From positions 62,001 to 126,000 of the forward strand of contig NZ_CP089211.1 of NCBI RefSeq assembly GCF_021183825.1: DNA of 64,000 nt, in the 5' to 3' direction. The DNA comes from Sinomicrobium kalidii. GTDB taxonomy: Bacteria > Bacteroidota > Bacteroidia > Flavobacteriales > Flavobacteriaceae. This document shows, one piece after another, positions 56,749 to 63,992 of this stretch (position 1 is the stretch's first letter; each line of letters begins with the position of its first letter). The notes beneath the pieces are model-generated. The model saw nothing but the letters and a program-made list of their open reading frames with translations. It was not told the DNA's origin and ran no database searches. Position numbers and translations under genes: made by a program.

Positions 56749-57195
56749 ATGCAGGCCTTAAATTTTCCCACATATGACTTTCGCATCAAAAATAGAGAAA
56801 ATAAGCCCTATATTTTTGATCCTATCCGTAAAAAATTCATCGCGCTGCAACCCGAGGAATGGGTCCGCCAGCACGTGGTCCGGTTCCTGGTACAGGAAAA
56901 AGGGTACCCGAAGTCGCTTATCAATGTCGAAAAGGAACTCCGTATCAATCACCTGAAAAAACGCTATGACGTGGTCATTTATACGCCGCGGGGCCATATT
57001 ACCCTGATTGTGGAATGTAAAGCACCTTCGGTACGTATCACCCAGGAAACTTTTGACCAGATAGCCCGTTATAACCTTGCGCTGAAAGCCGATTATCTCA
57101 TGGTCACCAACGGTCTCCGGCATTACTTTTGCCGAATGGATTATTCTGAAGAAAAATACATATTTTTAGAGGATATTCCCGCATATAGTCGTTAA
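56749..57195 (+). CDS. Stand-alone HsdR N-terminal (PD-(D/E)XK nuclease-like) domain protein
   Basis: The protein has 148 residues. The PD-(D/E)XK core is visible: D74 in KKRYDVVIYT, and E89-C-K91 in LIVECKAPS, followed by TQETFDQIARYNLALKADYLMVTNG. This is the nuclease domain of type I restriction HsdR without motor or specificity parts, and no hsdM/hsdS is near. It is divergent from holA. I infer a housekeeping DNA-processing role, not restriction. The start MQALNFPTYDF fits relatives and lies 4 bases after the promoter element. Confidence 0.87.
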   Translation: MQALNFPTYDFRIKNRENKPYIFDPIRKKFIALQPEEWVRQHVVRFLVQEKGYPKSLINVEKELRINHLKKRYDVVIYTPRGHITLIVECKAPSVRITQETFDQIARYNLALKADYLMVTNGLRHYFCRMDYSEEKYIFLEDIPAYSR

Positions 57196-57282
57196 TTTGT
57201 GCCCTTTAATATTAATCTTACGGACTATTCCCGCGGTCTGTCCCTCCCTGTCAGGAAAAGACCCGCACGAACCTATGAAAAA

Positions 57283-57303
57283 AGTCAGAAGCCGGAAGCA
57301 GAA
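57283..57303 (+). repeat. Short 7-base-period array before the glycosyltransferase gene
   Basis: Three heptamers in step, beginning AGTCAGA, AGCCGGA. They match the words used after rlmH (26780-26803). Confidence 0.45.
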
Positions 57304-57361
57304 TTGATCCACATGCAATCCTTCGGACTCCGCGCACCGGACTTCAGACCTCAAAAAACAG

Positions 57362-58363
57362 ATGAAAGTAGCTGTAGTTATACTCAACTGGAACGGAAAA
57401 CAATTACTGGAGCGGTTTATGCCTTCGGTACTCGCTCATTCCCCGGGAGCTGATATATATGTGGCAGACAATGCTTCAACAGACAATTCCATCGGTTTCC
57501 TGCGCGATTCTTTTCCACAGGTGAAAATTATTCAAAATCCGGTAAACGGCGGATTCGCCAAAGGGTATAACGATGCCCTCAAGCATGTGGATGCCGATAT
57601 TTTTTGCCTGCTTAATTCAGACATCGAAGTAACGAAGGACTGGCTCTCCCCCATTGTTGATATATTCCGGGACCGTCCGGATGTTGGCATAGCACAACCC
57701 AAGATACTCGACTACAAGCAAAAGGATTTCTTTGAATATGCCGGAGCTGCCGGGGGGTACATCGACAGGCTGGGATACCCCTTTTGCCGCGGCAGGGTGT
57801 TTCAGACCCTGGAACGCGATCACGGACAATATGACGACACCCGCGAGATCTTTTGGGCCACAGGCGCCTGTATGTTTATACGCAGGGAAGTTTTTGAAGA
57901 CCTGTGCGGTTTTGATGAAGATTATTTTGCACATCAGGAAGAGATTGACCTCTGCTGGCGCGCCGGGAATGCCGGACACACCGTTTTATACGTAGGCCAA
58001 AGCCACGTATATCACATAGGCGGTGCCACCTTACACAATATGAACCCGAAAAAAACCTTTCTGAATTTCCGGAATTCCCTGTTCTCACTTACGAAAAACG
58101 CCCCTTCCCGTTACGTTTTCCCCCTGGTTTTCGCCCGACTCACATTAGACGGTATTGCCGGAATTCGCTTTGTTTTCCAGTTAAAGTTCAAGCATTGTCT
58201 TGCCGTACTCCGGGCACACGTCAGCTACTACTACCATCTGAAAAATACCATAAAAAAACGGGGCAAGGGTAATAAGAAAGGGCATTATTACGTTATTAAG
58301 TCAGTTGTTTGGGCATATTACATTACTAATGTAAGAGTATACCCCAGATTAGTTAAAGATTAA
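57362..58363 (+). CDS. GT2-family glycosyltransferase (rhamnosyltransferase-like)
   Basis: The protein has 333 residues. The GT-A fold starts VAVVILNWNGKQLLE, with ADNASTDNS, the metal-binding CLLNSDIEV, WATGACMFIRREVF and the catalytic-region QEEIDLCWRAGN. The C-terminal third is amphipathic and aromatic, possibly membrane-attached (YRF-type helices, KKRGKGNKK). Relatives transfer rhamnose or other sugars onto cell-surface glycans; acceptor and donor are unknown. There are no further glycan genes around it. Confidence 0.9.
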   Translation: MKVAVVILNWNGKQLLERFMPSVLAHSPGADIYVADNASTDNSIGFLRDSFPQVKIIQNPVNGGFAKGYNDALKHVDADIFCLLNSDIEVTKDWLSPIVDIFRDRPDVGIAQPKILDYKQKDFFEYAGAAGGYIDRLGYPFCRGRVFQTLERDHGQYDDTREIFWATGACMFIRREVFEDLCGFDEDYFAHQEEIDLCWRAGNAGHTVLYVGQSHVYHIGGATLHNMNPKKTFLNFRNSLFSLTKNAPSRYVFPLVFARLTLDGIAGIRFVFQLKFKHCLAVLRAHVSYYYHLKNTIKKRGKGNKKGHYYVIKSVVWAYYITNVRVYPRLVKD

Positions 58364-58373
58364 CAAAAACATC

Positions 58374-58403
58374 TTGTTTAATAAGAAGATTTTAATACTT
58401 TTG
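58374..58403 (+). promoter_or_regulatory. Promoter of the OmpA-family lipoprotein gene
   Basis: TTG at 58374-58376 and TACTTTTG at 58396-58403 are separated by 19 bp, a full consensus. The predicted leader is about 90 bases. Confidence 0.75.
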
Positions 58404-58438
58404 GGAACTCATTTTTTAAACCAATATTAAACACAATC

Positions 58439-58495
58439 ATGAAAACAGGCCTTGCACAAATACGAGGAACAGACTGTGCAGGCATAAATTTTTAA
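58439..58495 (+). CDS. Possible 18-residue leader peptide in the OmpA leader
   Basis: ATG AAA ACA to TAA encodes MKTGLAQIRGTDCAGINF and stops 5 bases before the ATG of the lipoprotein. The frame overlaps a bulged hairpin (58449-58458 with 58475-58483; TGCACA/TGTGCA core). It may be a coupling ORF that delivers ribosomes to the next start, or chance. A frame this short has no statistical support by itself. Confidence 0.3.
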   Translation: MKTGLAQIRGTDCAGINF

Positions 58496-58500
58496 GACAA

Positions 58501-59343
58501 ATGAAAAAATTAATTTTGTTAGGGGCAGGAGTTGCCATTTTCTTCTCTTCTTGTGTATCGCAAAAGAAATATGCAGAACTGGAAGCGAAGCAAAAAGAAA
58601 CCCAGGATCTGTTGAATTCAGCTACGGTGAAGCTCAATTCCTGCCTGGAAAGCAAATCCAGACTGGAAGCAGATAACCAAAGTCTGAGATCAGAGAAGAA
58701 CGCACTTATAGACAATATGGGCAACCTCACGACCCTGTCTAAAAAAGGAGCTGAAAACCTGGAAAAATCCCTGGAAAGTCTAAGGGAAAAAGATCTTCGC
58801 ATCCAGCGTTTGCAGGATGCCATGAACAAGAAAGACTCTGTAACCCTCGCATTGGTGACCAGCCTCAAAGGCGTATTGGGTAACATCAATGACGAAGATA
58901 TTGAGATCAGCGTGGAAAAAGGTGTGGTATTCGTTTCCATTTCCGATAAACTCTTGTTCCGAAGCGGAAGCTATACCGTAACCGAAAGGGCAAAAGAAGT
59001 CCTCGGAAAAGTGGCCAAAGTGGTAAACAACAAGCCCGACTTTGAGTTTATGGTGGAAGGACACACCGATAACGTACCGATTAAAAGACCGGGAATCGAA
59101 GACAACTGGGATCTGAGTGTACACAGGGCAACAGCCGTGGTGAGGATACTCCAGAACGACTTTAACGTGGCTCCCGCAAGGATGACCGCCGCAGGTAGAA
59201 GTTATTACATCCCCGTAGATTCCAACGAAACTGCTTCCGGACGTGCCAGAAACCGAAGGACAAGGATCGTTGTACTGCCCAAGTTAGACCAGTTCTACGG
59301 TATGATCGAAGATACTATGAAAGATATGTCCAAGGGTAAATAA
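58501..59343 (+). CDS. OmpA-family peptidoglycan-binding lipoprotein
   Basis: The protein has 280 residues. The lipoprotein signal ends FFSSC at residue 18. A long coiled coil (about 22-115, heptad-rich, e.g. YAELEAKQKETQDLL) is followed by an OmpA C-terminal domain (about 135-262) with MVEGHTDNVPIKRPG, NWDLSVHRATAVVRIL and ASGRARNRRTRIVVLP, including the diaminopimelate-binding D and R. It anchors the outer membrane to peptidoglycan. It has a strong promoter, an unusual structured leader and a strong terminator, suggesting high expression. Confidence 0.94.
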   Translation: MKKLILLGAGVAIFFSSCVSQKKYAELEAKQKETQDLLNSATVKLNSCLESKSRLEADNQSLRSEKNALIDNMGNLTTLSKKGAENLEKSLESLREKDLRIQRLQDAMNKKDSVTLALVTSLKGVLGNINDEDIEISVEKGVVFVSISDKLLFRSGSYTVTERAKEVLGKVAKVVNNKPDFEFMVEGHTDNVPIKRPGIEDNWDLSVHRATAVVRILQNDFNVAPARMTAAGRSYYIPVDSNETASGRARNRRTRIVVLPKLDQFYGMIEDTMKDMSKGK

Positions 59344-59370
59344 ACCAATATTTCCCTTGCAACTGCAAAG

Positions 59371-59401
59371 CCGCTCCTTTTCATCAGGGAGCGGTTTTTT
59401 T
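59371..59401 (+). terminator. Terminator of the OmpA-family gene
   Basis: CCGCTCC (59371-59377) pairs with 59388-59394, followed by TTTTTTT. Confidence 0.88.
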
Positions 59402-59448
59402 ATGACCCGAAATAGGATTTTTTAACAATTTTTCGTATTTTTAATAGC

Positions 59449-59898
59449 ATGAAGGTGCTACTGAAATACATACTCGCCATCCTGATCGTTGTGGCAGCTC
59501 TCTTCGCCTGCGCCACCGGAAAGGTAGCCCATACTCCGGAGGAATCGGAAATTTTCAATACGCAAAGCAGTGATTCCGTTGCGATTTCCAATGACAGCCT
59601 GGAATACGAGATCATTATCATAGAGCCCGGCTTCAATATCTGGCTCAACAGTGTGGCAAAGCCCGAAGGCTATTATTCACAGCATTTCCTCGAAAATCGC
59701 AACAGGATTTATGTGATCAACTGGAATCAGCGTGTACAGCAACCCTTTCGCTACAGTCCGGACCTTTATACCATGCAGATCGATTACGATCCCTTCATCG
59801 ACTACGGCTATGAAGTAAACTATAAACTTTACAATTATTTCATTTATTTTCAACGGAAATACAATCAGCGGCTGGCAGGTTTTGTTCCGCGGATCTGA
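59449..59898 (+). CDS. Small lipoprotein, probably DUF6146
   Basis: The protein has 149 residues. The lipoprotein signal MKVLLKYILAILIVVAALFAC has its lipid cysteine at 21. The mature part has a Ser/Glu-rich linker, then EYEIIIIEPGFNIWLNSVAK and VNYKLYNYFIYFQRKYNQRL, the pattern I recall as DUF6146 of flavobacteria. No enzymatic motif is present. It is probably anchored in the outer or inner membrane. It is followed 60 bases later by another small family gene. Confidence 0.8.
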   Translation: MKVLLKYILAILIVVAALFACATGKVAHTPEESEIFNTQSSDSVAISNDSLEYEIIIIEPGFNIWLNSVAKPEGYYSQHFLENRNRIYVINWNQRVQQPFRYSPDLYTMQIDYDPFIDYGYEVNYKLYNYFIYFQRKYNQRLAGFVPRI

Positions 59899-59930
59899 CA
59901 AAAATCACTTCGGATATAAGAAATCTTAAT

Positions 59931-59938
59931 TATCTTTG
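59931..59938 (+). promoter_or_regulatory. -7 element before the DUF6787-like gene
   Basis: TATCTTTG matches TAnnTTTG, 20 bases before the ATG. Confidence 0.5.
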
Positions 59939-59958
59939 CCCAGTCAAATGCACCTCGT

Positions 59959-60267
59959 ATGAATAAATTAAAAAAGCGTTGGGGAATCCGTTCCAATGTA
60001 CAGCTTTTCATCATACTTCTCGTTTTTGCCATTACCGGATCGTCGGCAGCCAAACTCGCAGGGCCGCTCCTGGGCTTCTTTGAAATGCATGAAGAAAATA
60101 TGCATACCTTCCTTTACTGGACCCTGAGAATATTACTCATATTTCCCATATACCAGGTATTACTGGTCACCTTCGGATGGCTATTCGGACAGTTTGAATT
60201 TTTCTGGAACTTTGAAAAAAAGATGCTGAAGCGAATGGGACTGGGCTTTATCTTCACCAAATCCTAA
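59959..60267 (+). CDS. Small two-helix membrane protein, probably DUF6787
   Basis: The protein has 102 residues that begin MNKLKKRWGIRSNVQLFIIL. The first helix is LFIILLVFAITGSSAAKLA and the second LRILLIFPIYQVLLVTFGWLFG. It ends in a basic tail KKMLKRMGLGF. From memory it matches DUF6787, sometimes labelled prolipoprotein diacylglyceryl transferase without support. Its stop overlaps that of the convergent Fur-like gene by 4 bases. Confidence 0.8.
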   Translation: MNKLKKRWGIRSNVQLFIILLVFAITGSSAAKLAGPLLGFFEMHEENMHTFLYWTLRILLIFPIYQVLLVTFGWLFGQFEFFWNFEKKMLKRMGLGFIFTKS

Positions 60268-60686
60268 GAACAATATTTACAGGTGCCGTTAATAAGCAAT
60301 GACGACGCTTTCACCACAAAACCTGCGGGCGTATTAACCGGCGGGATTTTTGTGTTTGAAAGGCAATAGGTCTGTTCGCAGGTGTCACATTTAAAGTGTA
60401 CGTGGGCCGCTGCACCTTCTATTTTTGTAACGGCATATTTGATGCCCCCGCTGCCGTCGTTCACCGCGTGAATAATGCTCTTTTCCTCAAAACTGTTCAG
60501 GGTGCGGTATACGGTAGATTTATCAAACTTGTCCCCCAAACGTTCGCTGATATCATTATAGGAGATCGCATAACCGCTTTCCAGTAAGAGCATCAGTATT
60601 TCTATCCTTGCCGAAGTACGTTTTAAACGGTGCGACTTCAGTATGCCGTCTATGTCTTTGTCCATGTTCACTGCCGCTGCATTCAT
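60264..60686 (-). CDS. Fur-family metalloregulator (Zur-like by context)
   Basis: The protein has 140 residues from the ATG at 60684-60686 (MNAAAVNMDKDID); MDKDID seven codons on is an alternative. The winged helix has SYNDISERLGDKFDKSTVYRTLNSFEE. The dimer domain has AHVHFKCDTCEQTYC and ends CKYC, two CxxC pairs for structural zinc. The Fur/Zur/PerR specificity cannot be read with certainty. The neighbours (DUF3299-like protein, FtsX-type transporter with a histidine-rich loop, MerC domain) favour zinc. It is the last gene of the minus-strand row and has its own promoter. Confidence 0.9.
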   Translation of the reverse strand: MNAAAVNMDKDIDGILKSHRLKRTSARIEILMLLLESGYAISYNDISERLGDKFDKSTVYRTLNSFEEKSIIHAVNDGSGGIKYAVTKIEGAAAHVHFKCDTCEQTYCLSNTKIPPVNTPAGFVVKASSLLINGTCKYCS

Positions 60687-60725
60687 ACTTTTATTTTTAC
60701 CTGTTTTTGCCTTCCCGGCGTTTAG

Positions 60726-60746
60726 CAAATATACGTAAAGATACGT
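60726..60746 (-). promoter_or_regulatory. Promoter and possible operator of the Fur-like gene
   Basis: On the minus strand TATATTTG (60726-60733) is preceded by an inverted repeat ACGTA-TCTT-TACGT (60733-60746) that overlaps it by one base. The repeat could be a self-control site; it does not resemble the palindrome at 63131-63149. Confidence 0.55.
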
Positions 60747-60765
60747 TTTTCCGGATTTCCCGCTG

Positions 60766-61203
60766 TCAAAGGGCAAACCCACGTGCATCCGTGAGGATAT
60801 AATTGCAATGATTTATATCGTCGGCATTCAGTTTTAGTTTCCCGGTAATCGTTACAACTTCATCGGTCTTAAAGGACGGCTTTTTACTGAATTTCACTTC
60901 CAGTACCGTCTCGGGTCCGCCGCCGCCGCAGAAAAAACACGAAGCCATCGGATTCTGGGACAGCATGTATATATCGTCTGAAGGAGACAGGCTTAAAAAA
61001 TACCCTGTAATGGAAATTTCCTTTCCTTCCAGTTCTTCAACGCTTTTCCCAAAGTCGGGAACCAGGAAATAGTCGTCCGTATCCTCGAAGTATTCCGATG
61101 TGAAGGAAACATCCGCCAGGTCTTTCCACGTCACCTCCTGCTGTGCCTGCACACAAAATACCGTAAAGAAAAAAACTGTTGTCCAGAAAAAATGTTTAGT
61201 CAT
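60766..61203 (-). CDS. DUF3299-like exported protein
   Basis: The protein has 145 residues with a signal peptide ending VCVQAQ. The pattern LEGKEISITGYFLSLSP followed by FFCGGGGPETVLEV recalls DUF3299, whose members have an ITGYMVPL-type strand and a CxxxPPPP loop. The C-terminal part is an OB-like strand set (VVTITGKLKLNADDINHCNYIL). DUF3299 proteins occur beside FtsX/MacB-type ABC genes in zinc-controlled loci of other bacteria (zrg-type); here the order is the same. The gene overlaps the permease gene by 8 bases. Confidence 0.75.
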   Translation of the reverse strand: MTKHFFWTTVFFFTVFCVQAQQEVTWKDLADVSFTSEYFEDTDDYFLVPDFGKSVEELEGKEISITGYFLSLSPSDDIYMLSQNPMASCFFCGGGGPETVLEVKFSKKPSFKTDEVVTITGKLKLNADDINHCNYILTDARGFAL

Positions 61204-62464
61204 CTTCCGTCAAAATTTTAGATACATTGAGATAAAACACCGGAACTGCTGCCAGTATCGTTGCAAATATCGTCAATAGTATGGTAAAAATAAACAAAAA
61301 AACCTCCGCTTTCATCACCATCGCATTTCCTATGGTATACCGGTAGCTGTCTTCTATATACCCGGACAAAATCAGCATTCCCAACCTGCTGAACACTATT
61401 CCGATAACAAAGCCCGTTACCCCGATGAGCAGCCCTTCCGCCACAACAGACAAAAGCAACTGTAGCCTGGAGGCCCCGTAGGTGCGCAGCAATGCCATTT
61501 CATATTTGCGTTCGCGAACGGCCTTGTACAGGTTTACAAAAATACTGATCCCCGAAACCAGCATTATTACAATGGCAATGAGGGTTATGGCCCTGCTTCC
61601 CGCATTCAGGAGTTTAAACAACCGCTCTATCTCATAATTGGGCAGGGCGGCCTGCATGTTGGTATTTTCATTGATCATCCGGGGAAGGCGTACCATAGCC
61701 ATCGGGTTTTTGAACTGTACCAGTAACGAGGTGATCTCCCTGTCCTCTTCCGGTAAATCATATTCATGATCGTGTTCATCGTGTTCATGGCCGTCTGTTT
61801 CTTCGTGATCGTGCTTTGCCGCCTCCGCATATTCTTCCTCCCCGCCATGCCCGTGAACCAGCCATACACTTTCCAGGTCGCACATAATCAACTGGTCTGC
61901 TACCGTATTTCCGGGTTTGAGTATCCCCACAACGGTAAAAGGATGGTGATCATGGGCTTCCGCACTGTTTTCCATCAAACCGTGTGAACCGGAAAACGTA
62001 CTGCCGGGAGTTAACCCCAGTTTTTCGGCCACCACGGCCCCGACCACTACTTCGAAAGGTTTTTCCCAGCTCCTTCCCTCCTGCAGCTCCGCGTTGTAAA
62101 GTTCCAGGAAACTCTTTTCCGTCCCCAGAATCCTGTAGCCTTCGTAATTATCGCCGTAAGAAACGGGAATTCCCTGTTTCACCAAAGGGTTCCGGGCTAT
62201 TTTTTCAGCTTCCCCGAGTTTTATGTTCCCCGTGGGCACATCGATATGCAATACGGAAGACAACACCAGTTGCAGCGGGCTACCCTTGGCCCCAATAACC
62301 ATGTCTATGCCCCTGATGTTCCTTTCGAGCTTACCATCGAGCTGTTTGGTAACCTGTAACATCAGTGAAATAAGACCGATACTGAGCACGAGCAGCAGTA
62401 CACTCAACAAGGTGCTCAACGGATTGGCAAGCGCGTTCTTGATTCCCAGTTTATATATGTTCAT
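61196..62464 (-). CDS. FtsX-type ABC permease with histidine-rich metal-binding loop
   Basis: The protein has 422 residues with four membrane helices in MacB/LolE order: one at about 15-38 and three in the C-terminal 140 residues (AITLIAIVIMLVSGISIFVNLY, SVVAEGLLIGVTGFVIGIVF, FTILLTIFATILAAVP). The large periplasmic domain carries an insertion rich in His and acidic residues (about 204-233, with eight histidines; HDHEETDGHEHDEHDH) plus HDHH at 171-174, which look like zinc ligands. The start overlaps the ATPase stop by four bases (ATGA). It probably works with the ATPase and the DUF3299-like protein in zinc handling. Confidence 0.88.
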   Translation of the reverse strand: MNIYKLGIKNALANPLSTLLSVLLLVLSIGLISLMLQVTKQLDGKLERNIRGIDMVIGAKGSPLQLVLSSVLHIDVPTGNIKLGEAEKIARNPLVKQGIPVSYGDNYEGYRILGTEKSFLELYNAELQEGRSWEKPFEVVVGAVVAEKLGLTPGSTFSGSHGLMENSAEAHDHHPFTVVGILKPGNTVADQLIMCDLESVWLVHGHGGEEEYAEAAKHDHEETDGHEHDEHDHEYDLPEEDREITSLLVQFKNPMAMVRLPRMINENTNMQAALPNYEIERLFKLLNAGSRAITLIAIVIMLVSGISIFVNLYKAVRERKYEMALLRTYGASRLQLLLSVVAEGLLIGVTGFVIGIVFSRLGMLILSGYIEDSYRYTIGNAMVMKAEVFLFIFTILLTIFATILAAVPVFYLNVSKILTEDD

Positions 62465-63087
62465 AATCGGATGCTATTGGAAAATTGAGAAGCTATTCTT
62501 TGATCGTGAGTGATAACGACCAGGCTGGAATTGGTATATTCGGCCTGTTCTTTCAGCAATCCCGTTACGGCCGTACAGTTCTTGTCATCCAAACTGGATG
62601 TAGGTTCATCGGCCAGAATAACATCGGGGTTGTTTACGAGGGCGGCCGCTATGGACACTCTCTGTTTTTGTCCTTCACTGAGGTTACTCCCCCGGGCCCC
62701 GGCTTTCTCCCCGATGTTCAGCCTTTCCAGTATATCGCGTATACGGGACTTGTTCTGCTCCCCTCCGGAAAGGTGCTGGATAAGCAGAAGGTTTTCTTCC
62801 ACCGTAAGGGAATGTATGAGCCTCGCTTTCTGGAACACAATACCGATATGCCTGCCCCGGAATTTGTCCAGTTTTTTCTGGCTGAGCTGTGTTATGTCTG
62901 TTTCCTCTACAGTTATCGCCCCGCTGTCCGGCGTCAGCAAGCCCGCGAGCAGATGAAGAAATGTGGTCTTCCCCACCCCGGAATCTCCCAGTATGAGCAA
63001 GTGCCCCTTCTTTGGTATTTCTATATCGGGAAACCGGAATTCCTGTTCCCTGTCGTAACTGAAACACAGGTTTTTTGTCGTTATCAT
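62461..63087 (-). CDS. ABC transporter ATP-binding protein (MacB/LolD type)
   Basis: The protein has 208 residues. Walker A is GDSGVGKTTF, the Q-loop region is IGIVFQKARLIHSL, the signature is LSEGQKQRVSIA, Walker B is VILADEPTSSLD and the H-loop is VVITHDQR. Its size and the VFQ..RL region match the LolD/MacB subclass that drives FtsX-type permeases, not substrate import of the usual kind. It is the first gene of the row ATPase, permease, DUF3299-like protein, Fur-like regulator, transcribed from the divergent promoter shared with the MerC gene. Confidence 0.92.
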   Translation of the reverse strand: MITTKNLCFSYDREQEFRFPDIEIPKKGHLLILGDSGVGKTTFLHLLAGLLTPDSGAITVEETDITQLSQKKLDKFRGRHIGIVFQKARLIHSLTVEENLLLIQHLSGGEQNKSRIRDILERLNIGEKAGARGSNLSEGQKQRVSIAAALVNNPDVILADEPTSSLDDKNCTAVTGLLKEQAEYTNSSLVVITHDQRIASQFSNSIRL

Positions 63088-63107
63088 TCCTCTGTATTTA
63101 TTAAGGA

Positions 63108-63172
63108 CAAATATATAAAATGCTTTTGTTAATGCAATTTCGTTGCATTTATATTTTTTTATTCTATATTTG
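63108..63172. promoter_or_regulatory. Symmetrical divergent promoter with a palindromic operator
   Basis: Two TATATTTG elements face away from each other: minus strand 63108-63115 for the ABC genes and plus strand 63165-63172 for the MerC gene. Midway lies the palindrome AATGCAA-TTTCG-TTGCATT (63131-63149). Each arm supplies the -33 TTG of one promoter, both at 19 bp. A dimer bound here would silence both directions at once. A weaker copy (11 of 15 bases) of the core is at 63171-63185 over the MerC transcript start. A Fur-family (Zur) repressor is the natural candidate. Confidence 0.75.
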
Positions 63173-63188
63173 CAACAAAGTAGCGTTT

Positions 63189-63584
63189 ATGAGATACAAC
63201 AAAACCAATTACCGGTACCTGTACGACTACCTTGGATTTTCCACATCACTCTTGTGTGCCATACACTGTGCCATAGTTCCGGTACTGATTACTTTTTCGG
63301 CCCTCGGAAGCCTCTCCTTCCTGGCCAATCCCGCTATCGAATGGACTTTTATTGTTACGGGCCTCTTCCTGGCGCTTTTATCCCTGTGGCCTTCCTACAG
63401 GAAATATCACCATAAAAAGTTTCCCCTTCTCCTGGCCACATCCGGCTTTGTCCTTATTGCCCTGAGCCGTATTGAAGTGCATGAACTCTGGGAAGCGGTT
63501 CTCACTCCCCCGGGTGCATTGGGAATAGCCATTGCCCATTATTTTAACTGGAAGTACCTGAAACGGTATCGACATCAACACTAA
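63189..63584 (+). CDS. MerC-domain membrane protein
   Basis: The protein has 131 residues from the ATG at 63189 (MRYNKTNYRYLYDYLGF); a frame opening 69 bases earlier would span the promoter and is rejected. It has four membrane helices; the first contains CAIHC (about 23-27), the cysteine pair of MerC-type metal transporters. The end is histidine-rich (KRYRHQH). In Bacteroidota such genes often sit beside Fur-family regulators and lack other mercury-resistance genes, so zinc or another metal is more likely than mercury. Confidence 0.85.
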   Translation: MRYNKTNYRYLYDYLGFSTSLLCAIHCAIVPVLITFSALGSLSFLANPAIEWTFIVTGLFLALLSLWPSYRKYHHKKFPLLLATSGFVLIALSRIEVHELWEAVLTPPGALGIAIAHYFNWKYLKRYRHQH

Positions 63585-63662
63585 GCCCGCCTTATACTTT
63601 TCTCATAACTATATAAACGGTCCTGTTTTTCCTTTTGGAACAGGACCGGGGCTTAGTAACAC

Positions 63663-63697
63663 AACCCTGACCTTACCCCGTCAGGGTTTGTTTTTTT
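63663..63697 (+). terminator. Terminator of the MerC gene
   Basis: AACCCTGAC (63663-63671) pairs with 63680-63688, followed by TGTTTTTTT. An extra 10-bp hairpin (CGGTCCTGTT, 63618-63627, with 63639-63648) lies just before it. The T-tract overlaps the end of the convergent gene. Confidence 0.85.
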
Positions 63698-63992
63698 CGC
63701 TTTCGGCTTCTATGTTTTTTCGCTTTTCGAAAACATAGACATAAAACCACGTAAGCGTAAAGGTCGGGATAACATCCAGCCCAGGCGCCAGCTCTTCCAC
63801 AAGAGACACTACGGCGGCCACCTTACCGGTCTGCCCCTTGTACATCCGGGATACGAGCCACGCAGAAGCCGGGGCCCACAAAATATCGGTAAACTCCCCG
63901 AAACCGGGGAAAATATAGGAAACATAGCCTATAGCATCGAACAAAAGCCCCAGTACGAGTTTTTTGTATTTTCCGCTCTTATTTTTTTCCAT
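63681..63992 (-). CDS. Small membrane protein of unknown function
   Basis: The protein has 103 residues and is complete, with its ATG eight bases from the right edge. It is basic at both ends (MEKNKSGKYKKL, FEKRKNIEAESEKNKP). Hydrophobic segments are VLGLLFDAIGYVSYIFPGFG, DILWAPASAWLVSRMY and DVIPTFTLTWFYVYVF. It resembles conserved Bacteroidota proteins without an assigned role. The upstream region is outside the window. Confidence 0.75.
   Translation of the reverse strand: MEKNKSGKYKKLVLGLLFDAIGYVSYIFPGFGEFTDILWAPASAWLVSRMYKGQTGKVAAVVSLVEELAPGLDVIPTFTLTWFYVYVFEKRKNIEAESEKNKP

Noticed and set aside
56749..57195. Part of a type I restriction system
   Set aside because: No hsdM, hsdS or helicase-motor genes in the region, and the protein is full length for the stand-alone family.
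63120..63188. Longer MerC start
   Set aside because: It would translate through the TATATTTG element and the operator of its own promoter.
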